A stretch of 64,000 bases of DNA from contig NZ_JAFBBD010000006.1 of the NCBI RefSeq assembly GCF_016906995.1, forward strand, positions 1-64,000, given 5' to 3'. A program made the position numbers and the translations under genes. The stretch comes from Spongiibacter marinus (GTDB lineage: Bacteria > Pseudomonadota > Gammaproteobacteria > Pseudomonadales > Spongiibacteraceae). This document shows positions 37,769-47,015 of the stretch, piece after piece (position 1 is the first letter of the stretch; every line of letters begins with the position of its first letter). A model generated the notes under the pieces. The model ran no database searches and had not been told where the DNA came from. It saw only the letters and a list, made by a program, of their open reading frames with translations.

Positions 37769-38491
37769 ATGAAAGATAAAGACTTACACGCTCACCATAT
37801 CTCTCAGCAGTTCAACTCTGAGCTGGACGATATTAAAACCCGTATGCTGGAAATGGGTGGGGTCGTCGAGAAACAGGTTGCCGATGCGACCACCGCGTTT
37901 ATGAGTCAGGACAGTGGTCTGGCTGATGAAGTGAAGCGTGGCGACCGTATCGTCAATGCGCTGGAGGTGTCCATCGACGAGGAGTGCACCATTATCCTGG
38001 CGCGCCGCCAGCCCGCGGCGACCGACCTCCGCCTGGTGTTGTCGATCAGCCGAATCATCAGTGATCTGGAACGTATGGGCGATGAGGCCACCAAAGTTGC
38101 CGAAGCCGCAATTAAGCTGGGTGAACTGGGTGGCCTGCCGCGCAGCGTGTTAGAGATTCGCCACATTGGTGACCATGTCTTGAGCATGGTGCGCAACGCG
38201 TTGGACGCGTTTGCCCGTGTAGACAGTGATATGGCTCTGGATGTGGCGGAAGAAGATCACTCCGTCGATATGGAATACGGCACCGCTATGCGCAGCTTGG
38301 TGACCTATATGATGGAAGATCCGCGCACCATTTCTTCGGTGTTGCAGGTACTGTGGGCTCTGCGTTCCCTGGAGCGTATTGGCGACCACGCGCGCAACAT
38401 TGCCGAGCACGTTATTTATTTGGCCAAGGGCGCGGATGTTCGCCACGTGAATATCGATGAGATGAGTGCGGCTGTCCAAGAGAAAAAATAA
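37769..38491 (+). CDS. phoU: Phosphate signalling regulator PhoU
   Basis: PhoU links PstSCAB to PhoR and keeps the pho regulon off when phosphate is plentiful. The 240-residue protein has two three-helix repeats, each with an E/DXXXD-type metal motif: DLERMGDEATKVAE near 96 and SLERIGDHARNIAEHV near 203. It starts DLHAHHISQQFNSEL. It is the last gene of the pst operon and is followed by a strong terminator. Confidence 0.96.
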   Translation: MKDKDLHAHHISQQFNSELDDIKTRMLEMGGVVEKQVADATTAFMSQDSGLADEVKRGDRIVNALEVSIDEECTIILARRQPAATDLRLVLSISRIISDLERMGDEATKVAEAAIKLGELGGLPRSVLEIRHIGDHVLSMVRNALDAFARVDSDMALDVAEEDHSVDMEYGTAMRSLVTYMMEDPRTISSVLQVLWALRSLERIGDHARNIAEHVIYLAKGADVRHVNIDEMSAAVQEKK

Positions 38492-38511
38492 GGCGTGACG
38501 CCAGTAATCGA

Positions 38512-38546
38512 AAGCCGCCCCAGCTTGGCTGAGGGCGGCTTTTTTG
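38512..38546 (+). terminator. Terminator after phoU
   Basis: AAGCCGCCC and GGGCGGCTT form a 9-bp stem whose apex holds a second small hairpin (CAGC-TTG-GCTG). A run of six T follows. It ends the pst operon, convergent with the abgT-like gene. Confidence 0.85.
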
Positions 38547-38571
38547 TGGCCCTTTTTTATTTCGGTCCTTT

Positions 38572-40080
38572 TTATTTCGGCCCTAGTGGAATCCCCAATC
38601 CGACCCAGGCCGCCAGTAACACGGACCAGCTCACGATAAAACACAGGGAGTAGGGCAGCATCAATGCCAACAGCGTGCCCATACCGGCTTTGCTATCGTG
38701 GCGCTGCATAAAGGCCACCACAACGCCAAAATAAGGCATTAACGGCGTGATGATGTTGGTGCTGGAGTCGCCAATTCGGTAAGCCATTTGCACGGCCTCG
38801 GGCGCCACATCGAGCATCGCCAGCATGGGGACGAATATCGGCGCCATCAATGCCCATTTTGCCGACGCGCTGCCGATCAATAGGTTGATGGCCGCGCTGC
38901 ACAGCACAAAGCTAATCAGCAGGCTGGTAGTGGAAAGCTCGAGTCCGGCAAGCCATTGTGCGCCTTTAATTGCTGTTAATGCGCCAATGCCCGTCCAGGA
39001 AAAATAATTGACAAACTGGGCGGCAAAGAACATTAGCACCAGATAGCCGGCCAGGGTGCTCATGCCTGACTCCATGGCGTCTACCCAGTCTTTGCTGCGC
39101 GTAAAGCGGCCACTGCTGTAGCCGAAAATAATCCCGGCGAGTGCGCCATATGCAGCAATAAACACCACAATTCCCTGCAGCAGGGGCAGGGCTGCCATAC
39201 CGCTGGGGTCAGGGTTGCGCAATGGCCCCTGTGGGTGGACGACCGCCGCGATGAGCGCCGCGACATAAAATACGCTAAAAATCAGCACGCGGCGCAGCGC
39301 TTTTGTCTCGCTGGCCGAGGCTTCCGGGGGCGTGCTTGTGCTCTCTGTCTGCCCAGGGCGCTGCAGTCGAGGCTCTACCAAGGTTTCCGTCACCCATGCG
39401 CCAACGAGGGTAATAAGCAGGGTAGAAAAGGCGGTGAAATAATAATTTGCGCTGACGCTCACCGAGGCCTGCGGGTCAATCAGCTGTAGTGACTCGGTGG
39501 AGATCCCCGCCAAAATTGCATCGACCGGGCCGAGGAGAATGTTTGCGCTAAACCCGCCAGATACCCCGGCGAATGCGGCGGCAATGCCCGCTAGCGGCGA
39601 GCGTCCGGCGGCGCGAAAAACGATCGCCGCCAATGGGATTAAAACAACATAGCCTGAGTCAAAACCAATACTGGATAATACGCCGGTGAATACAATCACC
39701 GCACTCAATGCCTTTGGTGGCGCCCGTCGTGCGAATTGTGTCAACACATGGCCGAGCAAGCCGGAGTGTTCCGCGACGGCAATACCCATAATCGCGACGA
39801 TCACAGAGCCGACAGGCGCGAAGCTCACAAAGTTACCCACCGCATTGTGTAGCATCCACAGCAGTCCGTCGCGGGACAGCAACGAGCGCGTGTAAAGCCA
39901 TTCGCCACTGCTGGGGTTCTGAACATTAGCGCCTGTTGCCGTGAGCCATGCCGACAGCAAAACGACGATTGCGCAGAAGTAAATGAACAGCACGACCGGG
40001 TGTGGCAGGCGATTGCCGGCGCGTTCAATTCGGTCCAGCCAACGCTGGCTCAATGGTACGTCTTGCTGAACCTTTGACAT
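38572..40080 (-). CDS. AbgT family transporter
   Basis: A 502-residue polytopic membrane protein of the AbgT family. E. coli AbgT takes up p-aminobenzoyl-glutamate; other members (MtrF, YdaH) export sulfonamides. The first helix follows the amphipathic start SQRWLDRIERAGNRLPHPV. The family segments GFDSGYVVLIPLAAIVF near 138, SGGFSANILLGPVDAILAG near 175 and GDSSTNIITPLMPYFGV near 437 are visible. The gene is alone. The 3' end carries a 15-base near-duplication. The substrate cannot be read from the sequence. Confidence 0.9.
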   Translation of the reverse strand: MSKVQQDVPLSQRWLDRIERAGNRLPHPVVLFIYFCAIVVLLSAWLTATGANVQNPSSGEWLYTRSLLSRDGLLWMLHNAVGNFVSFAPVGSVIVAIMGIAVAEHSGLLGHVLTQFARRAPPKALSAVIVFTGVLSSIGFDSGYVVLIPLAAIVFRAAGRSPLAGIAAAFAGVSGGFSANILLGPVDAILAGISTESLQLIDPQASVSVSANYYFTAFSTLLITLVGAWVTETLVEPRLQRPGQTESTSTPPEASASETKALRRVLIFSVFYVAALIAAVVHPQGPLRNPDPSGMAALPLLQGIVVFIAAYGALAGIIFGYSSGRFTRSKDWVDAMESGMSTLAGYLVLMFFAAQFVNYFSWTGIGALTAIKGAQWLAGLELSTTSLLISFVLCSAAINLLIGSASAKWALMAPIFVPMLAMLDVAPEAVQMAYRIGDSSTNIITPLMPYFGVVVAFMQRHDSKAGMGTLLALMLPYSLCFIVSWSVLLAAWVGLGIPLGPK

Positions 40081-40225
40081 GTTTCCCGCTTGGTTTGTGT
40101 TGGCAAAAGGAGTGGCTGTGTAAAATGCATGCTCCGCGAACGGACGATAGCCAGCCGCTATCAGGCTGTATCAAAGTGTGCCAGATGGCGTGGCAGATAA
40201 AAACCGATGGCAAGAGGATAGCTGA

Positions 40226-41485
40226 GTGACGGAAACAGGCAGTGCACCGAGGTCTGACTGGCGGGCGATGATTTCGCTTTACGCCGCCATGATGGCGGTG
40301 GGGATGGGCCAGAGCGTGGTGTTTGCGGTGCTGCCAATGTTGGGGCGTGAGCTGGCCCTGCATGAAATGCTCTGGCAACTCCCCTTTACCGAACTAACGA
40401 TCGCGCCCAAAGAAATGGTAATCACCTCGCTGTCGGCGCTTACCGCGCTCGTTTTTTTCATGACCTCGCCCTATTGGGGAAGAAAGAGCGATGTATGGGG
40501 GCGAAAGCCGGTCATTATTATCGGCTTGTTCGGCTACACCATTGGTACCATGCTGTTCAACGCGGTCGCGTGGATGGGGCTTGTTAGCATACTCGGTGGC
40601 GGCCTCCTATACGTGCTGCTGATGGTCAGCCGCGGTATTCACGCCGCTTTGATGTCGGCGACCCACCCGGCATCGGCTGCCTATATGGTCGATGTCACCG
40701 ATATTTCCCGGCGCGCGCAGGGGATGGCGAAATTGCAGGCCTTCAATCAACTGGGGGTGATGCTGGGGCCCGCGCTGGCGTGGTTTGTCGCCTTCAGTTA
40801 TTTAACGCCGCTATATTTGCAAGCGGCGCTGGCCGCATTGGTTGCGATTTTGGTCTGGCGTTATTTGCCCGCCATTCCAGCGCATAGCAGCGGCGGCAAG
40901 CGGCCGAAGCGAATGGCGTATTTCGACCCCAGGTACCGTCTGTTTATCTTCATCGGTTTTGCGCTTTACAGCCTACTGGGCATGGTTCAGCAGACGCTGG
41001 GGTTTTATTTTCAGGATTTACTGTCACTCGACGGTGTGGCGGCGGCACAGTGGTTTTCCGCTGCGATGATCGTGTCGTCAGGTGCCATGCTGTTCGCGCA
41101 ATTTGTGGTGGTGCAGCGCTACAACGGGTCGCCAATGAACCTGTTGTTTATGGGGCTGCCGTTCAGTTGCGCCGGGTATTTGCTATTAGCATTGTCAGAC
41201 ACGTTGCCGATGTTGTTGTCGGCGATGGGCTTGTTCGGTTTTGGTATGGGTTTGACCGGCCCAGCCTACGGTGCCAGTGCCAGCTTGGTTGTCGAGCCCC
41301 ATGAGCAGGGCGGTTTGGCCGGCCTGCTTGGCTCGGTGGCGGGACTTGGGTTTGTCGCTGGGCCGCTCGTGGGGGGCTTCTTATACCGAATCGCGCCGAG
41401 CTACCCGTACTTTTGCGCGGCTGCCGTAATGGCGTTGATTATTGTGGTAATGGTGTCACGTCGCCGCCAGATCGCCAAAGGTTGA
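40226..41485 (+). CDS. MFS transporter
   Basis: A 419-residue major facilitator with about 12 hydrophobic segments. The loop 2-3 motif is seen as SPYWGRKSDVWGRKPVIIIG near residue 86, and the motif C-like segment as AFNQLGVMLGPALAW near 174. This pattern is close to the TetA/multidrug efflux branch (DHA1). The start is GTG, with AAGAGGA seven bases upstream. It is divergent from the abgT-like gene. The substrate is unknown. Confidence 0.87.
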   Translation: MTETGSAPRSDWRAMISLYAAMMAVGMGQSVVFAVLPMLGRELALHEMLWQLPFTELTIAPKEMVITSLSALTALVFFMTSPYWGRKSDVWGRKPVIIIGLFGYTIGTMLFNAVAWMGLVSILGGGLLYVLLMVSRGIHAALMSATHPASAAYMVDVTDISRRAQGMAKLQAFNQLGVMLGPALAWFVAFSYLTPLYLQAALAALVAILVWRYLPAIPAHSSGGKRPKRMAYFDPRYRLFIFIGFALYSLLGMVQQTLGFYFQDLLSLDGVAAAQWFSAAMIVSSGAMLFAQFVVVQRYNGSPMNLLFMGLPFSCAGYLLLALSDTLPMLLSAMGLFGFGMGLTGPAYGASASLVVEPHEQGGLAGLLGSVAGLGFVAGPLVGGFLYRIAPSYPYFCAAAVMALIIVVMVSRRRQIAKG

Positions 41486-41815
41486 TCAAAAACTACGCGC
41501 GCGACGGCAGCGTTGATGAGACGCCGCTCAGCGGAGAATTGAACAGCCTTATCCACAAGCTTATTCACTGTATCTGGGGAAAACTTGTTGTGGATAAGCG
41601 GTGATCCTAGCGCAGTCACGTGACAGTGCTGTGACGCTGACGCTTTTCTTTCACGGCATGTCGCCGGCTTTGCATTTTGCTTGCCAGCAGTCTGTTATTC
41701 AGCGTCGCTTAGGCCACTAACCCGCGTTTGCCGCGCGACTTTTACTCAAAATGTTGTAAGCTGTAGGGTATTGATAAATGTGAAGTGACTCACAACAATA
41801 AATGAGAATGCGGCA
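41486..41815. other. Intergenic region upstream of fimV
   Basis: This 330-base gap contains the DnaA-box cluster at 41549-41597, a 10-base palindrome GTCACGTGAC at about 41615-41624 and an AT-rich stretch before fimV that probably holds its promoter. I see no gene here. Confidence 0.6.
41549..41597. promoter_or_regulatory. DnaA box cluster
   Basis: A perfect DnaA box TTATCCACA lies at 41549-41557, a near-match TTATTCACT at 41561-41569 on the same strand and a perfect box in the opposite direction (TGTGGATAA) at 41589-41597. Two perfect nine-base boxes within 50 bases are unlikely by chance in an intergenic region. Confidence 0.65.
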
Positions 41816-43585
41816 ATGAAGAAACTGCGAGCCCCTGCTTTTATTCCACTGCTACTAGCGGTCGCCGTCAGCCCCGATGCGACAGCCATGGGTTTAGGTC
41901 GTGCGGAGCTGGATTCGGTGTTAGGCAAGCCATTGGCCGCACGTGTCGTCATCAGTGGTGCCGAGGGCTTGGATCCCGAACAAATTCTGATTGATGTGAA
42001 GCCGGTGTGGGATGCGCAGAGCGATAGTGCGATGGGCGGGCTCGATACCCGAACCCTGACGGTACGCAGCGAATTAAGTCCCTCTGGCAGTGGCGTAATT
42101 TATTTACGTAGCACCACGCCAATTGTTGAACCCTTTTTGAATTTCGTTTTATCGGTGCGCTGGCCGACCGGTACGATTGAGCGCGAATACACATTGCTGC
42201 TCGACTTGCCTGCGCAGGCACCGGCGTTGGCAAGTGCGGCCCAAGCGGGCGCAGCGAGCACCCGGCTGGCATCGGGAAAACCAGCGCAGAGTAATCGCCC
42301 CGCGAAATCGTCACCGGCGAGGCCTATTAGCGCTGATGCATCGACGTATACCACCGTGCGAGGGGACAGCCTTTGGCGAGTGGCGTCGCGCATTCGGCGT
42401 GCCCGAGGCGGTGAGCAACTGCCCCTGATGGAGGCGGTCTATCGCCTTAACCCCCAGGCCTTTGTGCGCGGCGAAAAGGACATGCTAAAGGAATCTGTCT
42501 CGCTAAATGTTGAGGCGGCAGCACTTGCCGAGGTGTTGTTGCCGGGCGGGGGCCCTGGCGGTTCGGGCAAACAAATATCGCGGGCGCCTAATGGCACGGT
42601 AAATAATGAAGTGGAAACGGCGCCAGAAGCGACGACAGAACGTGTCGTTTTAAGCTCCAACGCCGCTCCGTCGATGACCGAAGAGCAGCGATTGACGGCT
42701 TCGTTGGCGGCGGTGACCGAGGAAGTGTCAGCTGTACGCGCCAATATTGAGGCAATGAATAGCCGCTTGCAGACGCTACAGACGCGCCTGCTGAGCTTGC
42801 AGGATGAATATACTGCGCTGAAGGGCCAGACCGCAGCGATCCAGACTGGTGAAAGCGCGCCGGTGCCGGAGGTGAGTGTCGCGGAGCCTTTGGCTGAGGC
42901 ATCTCAGGCAGAGGAGCAAGCCGTATCAAGCACATTTGTACGTGGTGCTGATGTGGCGTCGGCTTCGCCGTCTGAGGTGATTCAAGCTGGCGTTACGGCG
43001 ACTGACACGGCGCCCATTGGCGAAACCACCGGGGCGCTGCCTGAAAATGCTGAGTGGCGCGGCAGTCCTTGGGCGTTATTGCTGCTGGGTGTTGCAGCGG
43101 TGGGCGGGCTATTGTTTTATCGGCGCCGTAAAGCCGCCGCAAAACGCCGCTTGCAAGCGTTTCATTATGCAGGCGCAGCCAAGGCTGCTCCGAAGGCGTC
43201 GGCCACACATTTTGAAGACGTTTTCGCAGAATTGGGTGATGCCCCTCAAGAACAGTCTGGCAGCGCAGATATTGCCGCAGTGACTGCTCGTGTGGTTGAG
43301 GAGGATAACTCGCCGCAGGCGGCCGCGGCGGCGTGCATTGAGTTGGGGGACTACCGCGGTGCTCAGCAGATCGTTGAACAGGCCCTGCGTGAGGACGAGT
43401 CTCTGGCCTTACAAATGCTACTGCTCGATCTATACGCGCGCCAGGGGCAGGCCACGGACTTTGAGGCACTGGCCTTACAGATGGAGTTTGCCGGCGTAGA
43501 GGAAGAATCCCTAAGAGAGATCGATATCCTGCGGCGTGAGCTCAATGGCGCGCAGCAACACCGCACTCAGCAGCAAGGGCAGTAG
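41816..43585 (+). CDS. fimV: FimV-type peptidoglycan-binding assembly protein (short form)
   Basis: FimV is an inner membrane hub for type IV pili, the type II secretion system and cyclic-AMP signalling in Pseudomonas. This 589-residue version has a signal peptide and the N-terminal FimV domain (LGRAELDSVLGKPLAARVV). A LysM domain lies at about 180-225 (TTVRGDSLWRVASRIRR), a coiled coil at about 285-340, one membrane helix near 420-435 (ALLLLGVAAVGGLLFY) and a short TPR-like end. Pseudomonas FimV is over 900 residues, so the cytoplasmic acidic part is much reduced here. Confidence 0.88.
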   Translation: MKKLRAPAFIPLLLAVAVSPDATAMGLGRAELDSVLGKPLAARVVISGAEGLDPEQILIDVKPVWDAQSDSAMGGLDTRTLTVRSELSPSGSGVIYLRSTTPIVEPFLNFVLSVRWPTGTIEREYTLLLDLPAQAPALASAAQAGAASTRLASGKPAQSNRPAKSSPARPISADASTYTTVRGDSLWRVASRIRRARGGEQLPLMEAVYRLNPQAFVRGEKDMLKESVSLNVEAAALAEVLLPGGGPGGSGKQISRAPNGTVNNEVETAPEATTERVVLSSNAAPSMTEEQRLTASLAAVTEEVSAVRANIEAMNSRLQTLQTRLLSLQDEYTALKGQTAAIQTGESAPVPEVSVAEPLAEASQAEEQAVSSTFVRGADVASASPSEVIQAGVTATDTAPIGETTGALPENAEWRGSPWALLLLGVAAVGGLLFYRRRKAAAKRRLQAFHYAGAAKAAPKASATHFEDVFAELGDAPQEQSGSADIAAVTARVVEEDNSPQAAAAACIELGDYRGAQQIVEQALREDESLALQMLLLDLYARQGQATDFEALALQMEFAGVEEESLREIDILRRELNGAQQHRTQQQGQ

Positions 43586-43596
43586 TCGATCCACCC

Positions 43597-44268
43597 GTGT
43601 ATGAACTCGTGTATGAGCACAGTGATTTTTTTGTGCTCAATAAAACTGCCGGTGCTAATTTGCACCGCAACCATCACCCTGAAAGCCTGTTAGACCGCCT
43701 CAGCACTGAGCGAGGGGAAACCGGCTTGCACCTTGTCCATCGCCTTGACGATGCGACCTCGGGTTTACTCCTTATCGCCCGCAATGCGGAGGCCGCAGCC
43801 GAGCTGGGGCGCAGCTTTAGTGAGCGGCGTATCGATAAGTTTTATATCGCCATTGCACTCGGCAAGCCTCGAAAAAAACAGGGGGCAGTGGTGGGGGATA
43901 TCATTAAAGCACGCGGGGGAAGTTACCGGCTTAGCCGCAGTTGCAATAATCCCTCGCGGACCCGCTTTATCAGCACCAGTATTGCGCCGGGCAAGCGCTG
44001 CTATCTACTGAAACCTGCCACCGGTAAAACGCATCAATTGCGCGTGGTGATGGCGAGTTTGGGCGTGCCGATTCTCGGCGATGAGCGGTATGGTAAGTCG
44101 CCGGCGGATCGCTGTTACTTGCATGCCTGGGGGCTGCGTTTTGACTACCGAGGCGTGCCAATGTCATTCACTTGTGAGCCAAGCAGTGGTGAGGCCTTTG
44201 GCGATAGAGCTGTTGAGGCGGCGCTGGTAGAATGGTCGCCACCTTGGCAGCTCCCCTGGGGAGCTTAA
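43597..44268 (+). CDS. RluA family pseudouridine synthase (TIGR01621-like)
   Basis: A 223-residue RluA-type synthase without an S4 domain. The catalytic motif is HRLDDATSGLLLIARN near 48-63, with Asp in HRLDD. The C-terminal motif KPATGKTHQLRVVMASLGVPILGD near 139 is typical of the family. The target base is unknown. The start is GTG at 43597, 11 bases after fimV. Confidence 0.88.
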   Translation: MYELVYEHSDFFVLNKTAGANLHRNHHPESLLDRLSTERGETGLHLVHRLDDATSGLLLIARNAEAAAELGRSFSERRIDKFYIAIALGKPRKKQGAVVGDIIKARGGSYRLSRSCNNPSRTRFISTSIAPGKRCYLLKPATGKTHQLRVVMASLGVPILGDERYGKSPADRCYLHAWGLRFDYRGVPMSFTCEPSSGEAFGDRAVEAALVEWSPPWQLPWGA

Positions 44269-44295
44269 TACACCGATTTTGAGACCTACCTTTTC

Positions 44296-44610
44296 ATGAC
44301 TGACCCGCAAGAAAGTGACGAGCTGCTGACTAAGCTGAATCGCGAGACCGCCAAAATACCCTGGGAGGAATTGCAACGTTTCTACGCCCAGGGCGCCGTA
44401 CTGGAGGTTTCACCCAAGCTCGATCTTGTTGCCGTGGCCGCAGGCATGGCAAACGACGATACCCAGACCATTAGCCCTTTGCTCACCTCCGGTCAGCTTG
44501 GCCGTGTCGACACCGAGTCGGCGCAGAAGTGGACGCAAGAGCAGGCATCGTTATGGGCCGTGGTGGTCGCGCCTTGGGTGCTGGTGCAAACCCATCGCGA
44601 TCTAGATTAA
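44296..44610 (+). CDS. DUF2288 domain-containing protein
   Basis: A 104-residue acidic protein. The family pattern is seen as ETAKIPWEELQRFYAQGAVLEV near 17 and the C-terminal VAPWVLVQTHRDLD. The function is unknown. It sits between the pseudouridine synthase and tmcA on the same strand with short gaps, which suggests an operon connected with RNA modification. Confidence 0.8.
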   Translation: MTDPQESDELLTKLNRETAKIPWEELQRFYAQGAVLEVSPKLDLVAVAAGMANDDTQTISPLLTSGQLGRVDTESAQKWTQEQASLWAVVVAPWVLVQTHRDLD

Positions 44611-44623
44611 GGCGATAAGCCCA

Positions 44624-44917
44624 GTGGACTCTCAGGCTTTTATCGACGACTTGCGCAAGCGTTTGCGTGCGTTCTTCACTGAACAGGCACAGGGCTGGGA
44701 TGTGCCACCTGCGACCCTGTACCGTTTGGAAGGCGCGATGGCCTCAGCGGTTCAATTGGGGCTAGTGTCCGAGGCGGAGCTGCGTGGCGATTTGCTTCAT
44801 CTCGCTGAAGAATTCCTGGACGAAAATTTGCAGGACATTTACCGAAACGACCGGCAACTGCTGTTGCATCTACACATGCACGAGGCCCCGGTTTATCCCA
44901 GTGGCGGTAGCCAATAG
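44624..44917 (+). CDS. Small conserved-looking protein of unknown function
   Basis: I do not recognise this 97-residue protein. It is acidic and helical, with SQAFIDDLRKRLRAFFTEQ at the start, ATLYRLEGAMASAVQLGLV in the middle and a histidine-rich segment LLLHLHMHEAP near the end. It has no signal peptide. The start is GTG, with AAGG about 11 bases upstream. The stop TAG overlaps the tmcA GTG by one base, so translation of the two is probably coupled, which supports it being a real gene. Confidence 0.7.
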   Translation: MDSQAFIDDLRKRLRAFFTEQAQGWDVPPATLYRLEGAMASAVQLGLVSEAELRGDLLHLAEEFLDENLQDIYRNDRQLLLHLHMHEAPVYPSGGSQ

Positions 44918-47013
44918 TGCAGGCCGACGCCTTTTCTCAGTGGTGCACGTCTCGGCGCGCGTGCAATGTCCGCCGCGGTCACCGCCAGCTTATTGTATTA
45001 AGCGGTGAACAGCGTTGGGCAGAGGCATTATTATCCGCAGCGATCAACGGCGGCGATGGCGTCTTACTTGTTGCACACGATGCGCTGGCGGGGTTTCAGC
45101 CGAGCGGTAAAGCCGCCAGCTTAGGCATCGAAAGTGATTGGGTCATTATCGATGGCCATCGCTACAGTTCGGTTAATCACTGGTTGGCAGCAGCCGGCAC
45201 ATTGCGAGGCGGCGGCTCCCTGGTGTTACTAACGCCGCCTTTAGCGGATTGGCCACAGGCCTACGCCCTGGCAATGCGGGAGGCGGGCTTCGCGGTTGAG
45301 CATTCGGCCTTCATTTCCAGGCTCACGACGTTGCTTCCCCTGCAGCCCGCAGTCTGCTTGATCCAGCAAGGCAGCGTGTCTGCCCAGGTGAGCCACTCGA
45401 CGTCACTCAACGGCGACAAGGCGCAGGCCTGGCCAGCCGAGGTACCCAGTGCAGATCAATTATCCACCGTTACTGCCATTGTTCGCGCGGCGCGAGGTCG
45501 GTCGGGGCGCCCCCTTGTTATTCGCGCCGACCGTGGTCGGGGGAAAACATCAGCGCTCGGCATAGCCGCTGCAGAGCTGCTGCGCAGCGGAAGCCAAAAA
45601 GTGGTGATATCCGCGGCCAGAGCCGACATGGTTGAGATCGCCTTTCGCCGCGCGATGGAGGTGCTGCCGGGTGCGGAGCGCGATGGTGATAAGCTGGTGT
45701 GGCAGGGCGCGGCGCTGGAATATCTCACGCCGGCTGACTTGCTGTCTGCCAGTGCCTGCGACGACTTTCAAGCTGAGCTGGTGATGGTTGACGAGGCGGC
45801 TCACTTGCCGCTGCCAGTCTTGGAAACGCTGCTAGGGCGCTTACCGAGGCTGGTATTTTCCACAACCGTGTCAGGATACGAAGGCACAGGAAGAGGGTTC
45901 GATATTCGTTTCCGGCGCTGTCTAGACCAGTTACGGCCGCAGTGGCGCCGACAGTTCTTAGCGACGCCGCTGCGCTGGGCTGACGACGACCCCCTTGAGG
46001 CCACGTTAAACGCCATTTTTTTGCTGGGCACTGCCGACGCCGCACCCGGCACTGTTAAAGGAGGCTTGCGCGTCGATAGCGTTAGTGTGGCGACACTGGT
46101 GAACGACGACTTGGCGTTGGCGCAGGTGTTTCAGTTACTGATGGAAGCGCATTACCAAACGACGCCGCAGGATCTTCAATACTTGCTCGATCTTCCTTCT
46201 CAGCTGATGATCGCGCGTATCGGTACAACGATCGTTGGGGTTTGTCAGGCGCTTCCGGAAGGGGGGCTGGCTGATGAACAATGTGAACGGGTTAGCCGCG
46301 GCCAGCGGCGCATAAAGGGCCACTTGCTGGCTCAGGCCCTGGCACAGCGGAGCGGGCAGACACAGTGGTTAGTGGCGCCGAGCTTGCGTATCAATCGTAT
46401 CGCGGTGAGCGAAGGGCAGCGACGAAGGGGGATTGCTAGCGCATTGCTCCGGGAGCTTCTGCACAATGCTCGCGGGAGGGGCTGCGCGTTCCTGAGTAGC
46501 AGCTTCTCGTGCGAGCCGGAATTATTGGCATTTTGGCTGTGGCAGGGTTTTGCTGCTGTCCATCTGGCCAGTCGGCGAGACACCAGTAGCGGCAGCTATT
46601 CACTGATGGTGGTTCGCCCCCTCGGTGATAACTTGCCCCACCTTGATGCCCTGCGTGAGGTGCTTTGCGATGAGTTGCTGAGCTGTACAGAGCTACTGCG
46701 CCGGGACATGCCAGCACCAGCGCTGGCCGCTTTATTGGCGGCGCTGCCGGTGCAGGGGACTGAATACGACAGACAGCAACAACGGCGCTATGTAGCGGGT
46801 GAGCTGCCCTTTGAACAGGCGGCAGTGCATTTAAAGCGCGCCTGCATTGGCGCTACACCATCGCCGTCCGCGCTGGTTGTAGAACGCTTGTACCAAAGCC
46901 GCGATTGGCCTGCTTTGGTAGCCGCGTACCGCCTAACAGGGCGAGCGGATTGCGAGCGACAAATAAAACAGTATTTTGCCGGTGTTGACACTGGCGATGA
47001 TCAACAGGAGTAA
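44917..47013 (+). CDS. tmcA: tRNA(Met) cytidine acetyltransferase TmcA
   Basis: TmcA makes N4-acetylcytidine at C34 of elongator tRNA-Met, using ATP and acetyl-CoA. The 698-residue protein has an N-terminal DUF1726 region, a RecA-like helicase domain with Walker A (RADRGRGKTSAL near 202) and a DEAA box (VMVDEAAHLPL near 290). The GNAT domain carries INRIAVSEGQRRRGIASALL near 493, and a C-terminal tail domain ends the protein. The start is GTG overlapping the previous gene. The HIT gene begins two bases after it. Confidence 0.94.
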   Translation: MQADAFSQWCTSRRACNVRRGHRQLIVLSGEQRWAEALLSAAINGGDGVLLVAHDALAGFQPSGKAASLGIESDWVIIDGHRYSSVNHWLAAAGTLRGGGSLVLLTPPLADWPQAYALAMREAGFAVEHSAFISRLTTLLPLQPAVCLIQQGSVSAQVSHSTSLNGDKAQAWPAEVPSADQLSTVTAIVRAARGRSGRPLVIRADRGRGKTSALGIAAAELLRSGSQKVVISAARADMVEIAFRRAMEVLPGAERDGDKLVWQGAALEYLTPADLLSASACDDFQAELVMVDEAAHLPLPVLETLLGRLPRLVFSTTVSGYEGTGRGFDIRFRRCLDQLRPQWRRQFLATPLRWADDDPLEATLNAIFLLGTADAAPGTVKGGLRVDSVSVATLVNDDLALAQVFQLLMEAHYQTTPQDLQYLLDLPSQLMIARIGTTIVGVCQALPEGGLADEQCERVSRGQRRIKGHLLAQALAQRSGQTQWLVAPSLRINRIAVSEGQRRRGIASALLRELLHNARGRGCAFLSSSFSCEPELLAFWLWQGFAAVHLASRRDTSSGSYSLMVVRPLGDNLPHLDALREVLCDELLSCTELLRRDMPAPALAALLAALPVQGTEYDRQQQRRYVAGELPFEQAAVHLKRACIGATPSPSALVVERLYQSRDWPALVAAYRLTGRADCERQIKQYFAGVDTGDDQQE

Positions 47014-47015
47014 TC

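Noticed and set aside
41549-41597. Interpretation of the DnaA boxes as the replication origin
   Set aside because: No dnaA, dnaN, rpmH or gidA neighbours and no clear AT-rich unwinding element; kept only as a DnaA-box cluster.
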